Origin: a bacterium UBA3756
Lineage (GTDB): Bacteria > Bacteroidota > Bacteroidia > Bacteroidales > Bacteroidaceae
Reading direction: 5' to 3'
NCBI GenBank assembly: GCA_002371695.1
Contig: DFGG01000122.1
Location: 1 to 12,096 of the forward strand
DNA: 12,096 bases
Positions 7,785 to 12,096 of the stretch are shown here, one piece after another. The notes under the pieces were generated by a model, which saw only the letters and a program-made list of their open reading frames with translations, did not search any database and had not been told where the DNA came from. A program made the position numbers and the translations under genes. How positions within the stretch are numbered: position 1 is the stretch's first letter; each line of letters opens with the position of its first letter.

Positions 7785-10700
7785 TTAAGGCAGAACTTCG
7801 AGCATGTATATGGCATCGAGACTCCACAGCGCTGCATTGTTGGTGCTGATGCCATCCAACTCGTCGAGTGGTGCCGGAACTTCCGGTGGCAACAACTGCC
7901 GGGCCTTGTCGGAGAGGAAGAGATCGTTGTCGGCCTGTCCCCAGAGGGCTTGCCATGTATTCTTGGCCCGAGCGGCATCACGGTCGAGCCAGGCGGCGTA
8001 TGCTTCCAGACGACGTACGGGGAATGTGCTGCCCTGAACTTCGAAAGCCATCTGCTTATAGCGACGGGCAAAATCGGCCCAACATTCATTGAACTTTCTT
8101 GCGTCCCTTTGGTAGCAAGCGTCCTTCGGCCGAGCGGGACTTTGGACATTGAACATTAATTCGTTCATCAATTCAAAGCCTCCCATGATGGTCAGCAGAT
8201 GGTTGGTCTTACGAAGGTTGGGGTCGCCATCATAGCTGAGCCGCCCTGTTGCAGGGTCATAGCCCTTGGCAAGGTTGCCGGTAAAGATACCGTCAGGCAA
8301 TTCTGCTATAGACTCCATACCCGCTACAATCTTGTCACGGTATTTCGTAGTACCAAAGCGTTCCCATTCCGTCATCCAGTTACCAGCATACGCTAACCAA
8401 TCCGGACCGACACGCAGACGAGCTGGTGCACTGCAAGGGTATTTGCTAATAGGCTCTGCCAAGCGCATAGGATCGAGATGATAGAGGAGCGTGTCCGCAT
8501 CTGTCTGTTCGCGCATCAGATCTCCCGTCCGCTCGTCTGTTGTCAAATAATAGTAAAATCTGTCAAAGGCAGCCTGACTGATACGGGCCTCCTTAGCGCC
8601 ACATCCCCAATGGGTCACGTTATGACGACTGCCAAGGGGGGCAAAAGGCCCTATATGATAGGTATCCACCTCACTGCAGTGACGGGTCATCGCCTCAGCC
8701 ATCTGCCAGATGTCGCTTCGCCCGGTACGAAGGAAATTGTACCAGAGCCACATCGGCGTGGCCAGTTCGGTATTATCCCAGGCAAAACCGCCCACATCGT
8801 AACGCCACTCATGGCGCTCGGGGTCGTAGGCGTGCATCATATCACCATAGTTCCAGAAGCCGTACCACTTGTTTTGCTCGATGGCTTTCTGGTAGAAATC
8901 AATGTATTGTGACAGGCGGGCCTCCACCTTTCCCGACTTCGGCAACGACCAGATACCAAAAGCACGCTTCTCATAGAGATATTCCGGTGTGGGCAACAGA
9001 CGGGCATCGCTCATCACGCTGCTGGCCGCAGTCGAGAAGTCAGCCTTACCGTGATAGCCGTCAGAGGGCAATATCCACAGGATGTTGGTACGGGCTATAC
9101 CGTATGGACTGCTCATTCCCTTCTGTACGTCCTCATAGCTGGCTATCAGGTCGTGAGCGATGGTGTCGTAGTGGCAGAGGTTCATCTCCTCAGCCTCCGG
9201 ACTCCATAGCCACATCGTCAGTTCCGCCTCATCGCTACGTGCCTTATCCACCTGAATAGTAGAGGGATACGACTGCCAAAAATCCTTCAAGCCGACTCCC
9301 AAGCCTCCACTGACATCACCCACAAATGCATAGCCGGGGGCACGTCCACCAGTGAAGGTACCTATCCACGGACTCACATCGGTGGCCCGTTTGCGGATGG
9401 AGAAGGAGTTATCAGTTAGCTGCGACAGACGGTAGCCGTCCCACTGTGCCCAATGGTCGAGCAAATGCTGATTCTGTTTGTTAAACTCCTTGTATGCAGG
9501 AACCCGCTGACCAGCCATCTGCTCAGCCTGCAGGTTGCGACGATTACCCTTTTCACCGATACGGAGGTCACGACGGCCATCAAGGGGCTGGACTGGCTCT
9601 GACCAGACGCCTCCATCCTCCGTAGCAAAGGCGATGTGGCGATTATATACCTCGTCGCGCATCGGCACTTTGAAGCGTACGCCGAGCGATGTTATCATAT
9701 CCCGTTTCTCGTCACCATCATATAAAAAGGTATGCGCGAGGCGAATCTGTTCGCTGCCGGCATAGAAATAGAGACGCACCGTAAACGGCAACCACTCCCT
9801 TCCTGTGGCGGAACGGTGTGAGCCCTCCACCTTCACGACGGTCCGTACCATTCCTGAACGCTCCACCGACATGGAACGAATGACAGACAGGAAATCGCCT
9901 TCGGCAGTGGAGGCAACAAGACAGGCCTGCCCCCCTACCCGCTTACCATCGAGGCAAAGGCTATCAATCAGACAATTGCCACTTTTCGAAAGATAGGCCT
10001 TCAGGCGACCAGTATTGATGACAAGCTGCCCGGCACCATCATCGATGACGAGTCCACCAGCCACCTTTTGTTTCTTGGGCTTCTGCTGTACCTTCACCTG
10101 CTTTGCATCTGCGGGAACGACGGCCGACAATCCTGCCCACTTCACGCTCCCGTCGGGCCAAGAAGCCGTCACCCAGGCATCTGTAGGAATACCCTCGGAG
10201 AGTGTCAGCTGCGACACATCCTTGAGTTCTCCCTGGGCGAAAGGCACACCGAACTCTATGGGGAGATTCCCGGATAATCCGGAACAACGGGATTCCCCAG
10301 AAAAAACAGGAACCGCGCCAATCCAATGCAATGGCACACCCGACGTCTTGTACGAGAGTACCGGCGTGTCGTAAGATTTGAAGTTCGTAATCCTCGTCCT
10401 TGAGAGCGTGGTGCGGAAACCAAACCAACCTTCCTCCAAAGGCTCAGGGTCGAGATAGTCGACGATACACTCGCCATCGACAAAGATACGGGTATGTCCC
10501 TGTTTGCTCTCTATCTTCCAGTGATACCAGTGATTCGCCTTCAGCAGATGCGCAGCATCCGTATATTCTTTCAGGATGGCAGGACGTTTCTGGGCATTCT
10601 CCACCCCAGCCTCGTCGCCATTGTACCGGCGGAAGCGGGTGGTAGTGTTATGGTTACCACCAAAACCGAGATAATACATCTGTAGTGTGTAACAGCGCAC

Positions 10701-11054
10701 AAAGATACCACTTCGCCAAGCAGCCCGAGCCCACAGGTCCTTGGCTTGCGGATCGCTGGCCAGCCAGAAGCAGTTCATGTCGCTCAGACGGTCACCAGGC
10801 TGTCCTTCGTCCACCACCTGGGCATCATATTCGACTGTCATCCCGGCCTTCATTTTCTCCTTGCGCCAGAGGGTCAACCCCTTGGGAGACAACAGTTCGC
10901 AGGTATCACCATGGAACGTGACACGATAGTCGGGAGCCTCCGACTCCACACGCCAATACTTACCAAACTGTTTCTTGTTCAAGCCCGACTCTGCAGCCCC
11001 AGCCCCTATCACGAAACAAGCCAGCATGCTCAATATGAAAAGTCTTTTCCTCAT
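7785..11054 (-). CDS. Secreted DUF6250 + PcRGLX/YetA-like protein, putative exo-rhamnogalacturonan lyase (PL26-like)
   Basis: Probable secreted enzyme releasing disaccharides from rhamnogalacturonan by beta-elimination, as described for PL26 (Penicillium PcRGLX); Bacillus YetA is in the same superfamily. It is 1089 residues. Signal peptide 1-21 (MRKRLFILSM, then hydrophobic to AGAA). Residues about 30-230 look like a DUF6250-type beta-jelly-roll (NHWYHWKIESKQGHTRIFVDG, GWFGFRT). Residues about 260-310 match the first PcRGLX domain (LPIEFGVPFAQGEL, ASWPDGSVKWAGL). A beta-rich middle runs to about 640 (HTFLYDGDEKRD). An alpha/alpha-toroid-like part covers about 690-1089 (HEWRYDVGGFAWDNTEL, VTHWGCGAKEARISQ, FYYYLTTDERTGD). 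An in-frame ATG at 11120 was rejected because it lies upstream of the consensus promoter and would precede the signal peptide with 22 unrelated residues. It appears monocistronic. Family recognition is fairly firm; lyase activity and substrate are inferred. Confidence 0.82.
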   Translation of the reverse strand: MRKRLFILSMLACFVIGAGAAESGLNKKQFGKYWRVESEAPDYRVTFHGDTCELLSPKGLTLWRKEKMKAGMTVEYDAQVVDEGQPGDRLSDMNCFWLASDPQAKDLWARAAWRSGIFVRCYTLQMYYLGFGGNHNTTTRFRRYNGDEAGVENAQKRPAILKEYTDAAHLLKANHWYHWKIESKQGHTRIFVDGECIVDYLDPEPLEEGWFGFRTTLSRTRITNFKSYDTPVLSYKTSGVPLHWIGAVPVFSGESRCSGLSGNLPIEFGVPFAQGELKDVSQLTLSEGIPTDAWVTASWPDGSVKWAGLSAVVPADAKQVKVQQKPKKQKVAGGLVIDDGAGQLVINTGRLKAYLSKSGNCLIDSLCLDGKRVGGQACLVASTAEGDFLSVIRSMSVERSGMVRTVVKVEGSHRSATGREWLPFTVRLYFYAGSEQIRLAHTFLYDGDEKRDMITSLGVRFKVPMRDEVYNRHIAFATEDGGVWSEPVQPLDGRRDLRIGEKGNRRNLQAEQMAGQRVPAYKEFNKQNQHLLDHWAQWDGYRLSQLTDNSFSIRKRATDVSPWIGTFTGGRAPGYAFVGDVSGGLGVGLKDFWQSYPSTIQVDKARSDEAELTMWLWSPEAEEMNLCHYDTIAHDLIASYEDVQKGMSSPYGIARTNILWILPSDGYHGKADFSTAASSVMSDARLLPTPEYLYEKRAFGIWSLPKSGKVEARLSQYIDFYQKAIEQNKWYGFWNYGDMMHAYDPERHEWRYDVGGFAWDNTELATPMWLWYNFLRTGRSDIWQMAEAMTRHCSEVDTYHIGPFAPLGSRHNVTHWGCGAKEARISQAAFDRFYYYLTTDERTGDLMREQTDADTLLYHLDPMRLAEPISKYPCSAPARLRVGPDWLAYAGNWMTEWERFGTTKYRDKIVAGMESIAELPDGIFTGNLAKGYDPATGRLSYDGDPNLRKTNHLLTIMGGFELMNELMFNVQSPARPKDACYQRDARKFNECWADFARRYKQMAFEVQGSTFPVRRLEAYAAWLDRDAARAKNTWQALWGQADNDLFLSDKARQLLPPEVPAPLDELDGISTNNAALWSLDAIYMLEVLP

Positions 11055-11081
11055 TTTTGTCTTGTTTTTAGTAGTTTGCTG

Positions 11082-11113
11082 CAAAGGTAAGCATTTTCCA
11101 CTGAACCGCCAAA
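11082..11113 (-). promoter_or_regulatory. Bacteroidetes-type promoter of the lyase-like gene
   Basis: On the minus strand the -7 element is TACCTTTG (11089-11082), an exact TAnnTTTG match, and TTTG at 11113-11110 serves as -33, with a 20-nt spacer. Transcription would start near 11075, giving a leader of about 20 nt before the ATG at 11054. No Shine-Dalgarno sequence follows. Its position rules against translation from the upstream ATG at 11120. Confidence 0.78.
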
Positions 11114-11124
11114 CAATCATAAAG

Positions 11125-11155
11125 AAAAAGTGATGAGCCTCGACTCACCACTTTT
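11125..11155 (-). terminator. Intrinsic terminator of the 33-residue gene
   Basis: A 12-bp stem (11144-11155 with 11126-11137, one G-U pair) with a 6-nt loop is followed on the minus strand by TTTTTCTTT. It starts 11 nt after the small gene's stop codon and ends about 12 nt before the next promoter. The A-rich 5' arm means it could also work on the opposite strand. Confidence 0.85.
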
Positions 11156-11166
11156 ACCTCTTTCTC

Positions 11167-11268
11167 TCAATTGTACCAAATAGATGTGTTCAGTTTGGGT
11201 TCGAAACTGTCGACACGTTTTCGGTCGATCTTCACTTCTTGCTCTGAGTTCTTGTTCTTAGTTGACAT
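11167..11268 (-). CDS. 33-residue small protein of unknown function
   Basis: Not recognised as any family. The open frame is ATG to TGA, 33 residues. It is hydrophilic and lysine/glutamate-rich in the first half (7 basic and 5 acidic residues in all) and ends in an aromatic tail, SIWYN. It has no signal peptide, membrane segment or cysteine. The case for a real gene is its signals: an exact TAnnTTTG promoter 32-39 nt upstream, the perfect Shine-Dalgarno AGGAGGT (11281-11275) with 6 nt to the ATG, and a strong intrinsic terminator right after the stop. It forms a closed transcription unit of about 170 nt between the GH2-like gene and the lyase-like gene. Alternatives are a short regulatory RNA that happens to contain a frame, or a peptide precursor. 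No maturation enzyme is nearby in the window. Confidence 0.7.
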   Translation of the reverse strand: MSTKNKNSEQEVKIDRKRVDSFEPKLNTSIWYN

Positions 11269-11274
11269 AAGCGT

Positions 11275-11281
11275 ACCTCCT
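11275..11281 (-). promoter_or_regulatory. Perfect Shine-Dalgarno sequence of the 33-residue gene
   Basis: AGGAGGT on the minus strand, 6 nt before the ATG at 11268. None of the four other starts in the window has a comparable site, and strong Shine-Dalgarno sequences are rare in Bacteroidetes. It fixes the start codon and suggests deliberate, possibly strong, translation. Confidence 0.8.
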
Positions 11282-11299
11282 ATAGTTAGTTTGACACCA

Positions 11300-11332
11300 C
11301 AAATATAAGGAAAAATGTGATACGTTAGTCAA
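11300..11332 (-). promoter_or_regulatory. Bacteroidetes-type promoter of the 33-residue gene
   Basis: On the minus strand the -7 element is TATATTTG (11307-11300), an exact TAnnTTTG match. TTG at 11332-11330 (within TTGAC) is a -33 candidate with a 22-nt spacer, slightly longer than usual. Transcription would start near 11293, about 25 nt before the ATG. Confidence 0.72.
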
Positions 11333-11340
11333 TCCGTTGC

Positions 11341-11360
11341 CTTATTTAATACTTATTTAA
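11341..11360. repeat. Two AT-rich 9-bp direct repeats upstream of the small-gene promoter
   Basis: CTTATTTAA occurs at 11341-11349 and 11352-11360, an 11-bp period close to one helical turn. It lies just upstream of the -33 candidate of the small gene and within 40 bp of the stop of the preceding gene. It may be an activator or UP-type element, or simply AT-rich sequence. Otherwise 11333-11400 shows no convincing terminator for the upstream gene. Confidence 0.4.
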
Positions 11361-11400
11361 CATTTTTCGGTACTTTCTTGCAATAATATTCACAATAGTT

Positions 11401-12096
11401 TCACTTTACTGACTCCAGGAACTCTACTTCCACGATGCGCAGCTCATTCTTTGTCTCGCCCCCGTTCTTAGCCTTGAAGAGGTCGAGCTCACCAGCAGCA
11501 GGCTCTGCCACCTCGACGATACCACCGAAGGCATCCTTGTCCTTTCCAGCTCCTTTCAGACGTATTGTGATCTCGCTGGTCTTCACTGGTTTTGTCGGTT
11601 TCAGATGCACATAGCCCAAGCTGCGAGGTGTCTCACCACTCCAGATGAGCTGCTTGCCAGCATATATCTCAAGGGGATAACTGCGCAGACGCCAGCCTGT
11701 AAGTTTCATGCAGATATCACTGACGAGAGCTTTCTTTGCCAACTTATAGGTGATCCAGGCCGTAGAGAGCCTGCCGTCATTCTTCCATTCGGAGAGTTCG
11801 TTATCGTCGTAGCTATTTGAAGCATAATCGGAGTCGAAGCCGGCTTTGGAACCGACGATGTCGACTCCCACCGAACGGGCGGTGAAGGAGGGTGCCAACG
11901 GCGTTTCGCCCCTGTCGAGCCTGCCCTTTAGCAATAGCTGTGGCAGATATTCCATTTCCGCTGACGCGCCACCCTGTAGCCTTTCACTTTTCACTTTCAG
12001 ATAGGCAGGCTTCAATCCCTCCGCGTAAGCAGAAAGTGTGATTTCCCCTGCAGTAGTGGTGGTCCGAACCAGTACACGGTTGACACCGCACTCCAC
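11401..12096 (-). CDS. C-terminal part of a probable GH2-type glycoside hydrolase with discoidin-like domain (5' end outside window)
   Basis: Only the last 231 residues plus stop are present; the frame is open to the right edge. The first visible codon, GTG, is an internal valine and not a start. Residues 1 to about 38 (GVNRVLVRTT...GEITLSAYAEGLKPAYL) resemble the final Ig-like domain of large family 2 glycoside hydrolases of PULs. Residues about 85-230 look like an F5/8 type C (discoidin) fold: SNSYDDNELSEWKNDG, AWITYKLAKKALVSDICMKL, YPLEIYAGKQLIWSG, and a final strand ELRIVEVEFLESV. Such domains bind carbohydrate or pack against the enzyme. The catalytic part is not visible, so GH2 is an inference from the C-terminal pattern and the PUL setting; other multidomain hydrolases are possible. 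It lies on the same strand and upstream of the small gene, 132 bp away, with no clear terminator. Confidence 0.6.
   Translation of the reverse strand: MECGVNRVLVRTTTTAGEITLSAYAEGLKPAYLKVKSERLQGGASAEMEYLPQLLLKGRLDRGETPLAPSFTARSVGVDIVGSKAGFDSDYASNSYDDNELSEWKNDGRLSTAWITYKLAKKALVSDICMKLTGWRLRSYPLEIYAGKQLIWSGETPRSLGYVHLKPTKPVKTSEITIRLKGAGKDKDAFGGIVEVAEPAAGELDLFKAKNGGETKNELRIVEVEFLESVK

Noticed and set aside
7804..8159. Several short overlapping plus- and minus-strand frames near the end of the lyase-like gene
   Set aside because: All are shadows in other frames of the lyase-like C-terminal region and its trailer, with no independent signals.
11055..11120. A 22-residue N-terminal extension of the lyase-like protein
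   Set aside because: The extra ATG lies upstream of the consensus promoter, and the extension would sit in front of a good signal peptide.

Overview
The window is part of a polysaccharide utilization locus (PUL) of a Bacteroidales bacterium, most likely a Prevotella-type gut or rumen species. The evidence is SusC/RagA and SusD/RagB family proteins, Bacteroidetes-type promoters (TAnnTTTG at -7), very few Shine-Dalgarno sequences, AT-rich intergenic DNA and roughly 50% GC coding DNA. The genus is an inference from general character, not from a marker gene. Every gene I can support lies on the minus strand, so the locus reads from right to left.

In transcription order the layout is as follows. 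(1) 12096-11401: the C-terminal 232 codons of a large secreted protein, probably a glycoside hydrolase family 2 enzyme, ending in a discoidin (F5/8 type C)-like domain. (2) 11268-11167: a 33-residue small protein, not recognised, with its own consensus promoter, an unusually perfect Shine-Dalgarno sequence and its own intrinsic terminator. (3) 11054-7785: a 1089-residue secreted protein with an N-terminal DUF6250-like domain fused to a PcRGLX/YetA-like (PL26-type exo-rhamnogalacturonan lyase) region. It too has its own promoter and terminator. (4) 7600-4373: a full-length SusC with the carboxypeptidase-D-like N-terminal domain. (5) 4344-2272: a SusD lipoprotein. (6) 2225 to the left edge: a second SusC-like transporter that lacks the N-terminal regulatory domain and runs out of the window.

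Taken together this looks like a system for taking up and depolymerising a pectic glycan, with rhamnogalacturonan I the best guess because of the PcRGLX/YetA-like enzyme. SusC-SusD would bind and import oligosaccharides across the outer membrane. The lyase-like protein and the GH2-like enzyme would trim the chain and side chains. The susC-susD-susC genes have short gaps (28 and 46 bp) and no terminator between them, so they look like one operon. The lyase-like gene and the small gene look like separate transcription units.

The least explained elements are the 33-residue gene with its dedicated expression signals, the two inverted repeats in front of susC, and the four-unit 8-bp tandem repeat directly in front of the second susC. 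No regulator, tRNA, rRNA, transposon or CRISPR array is visible.
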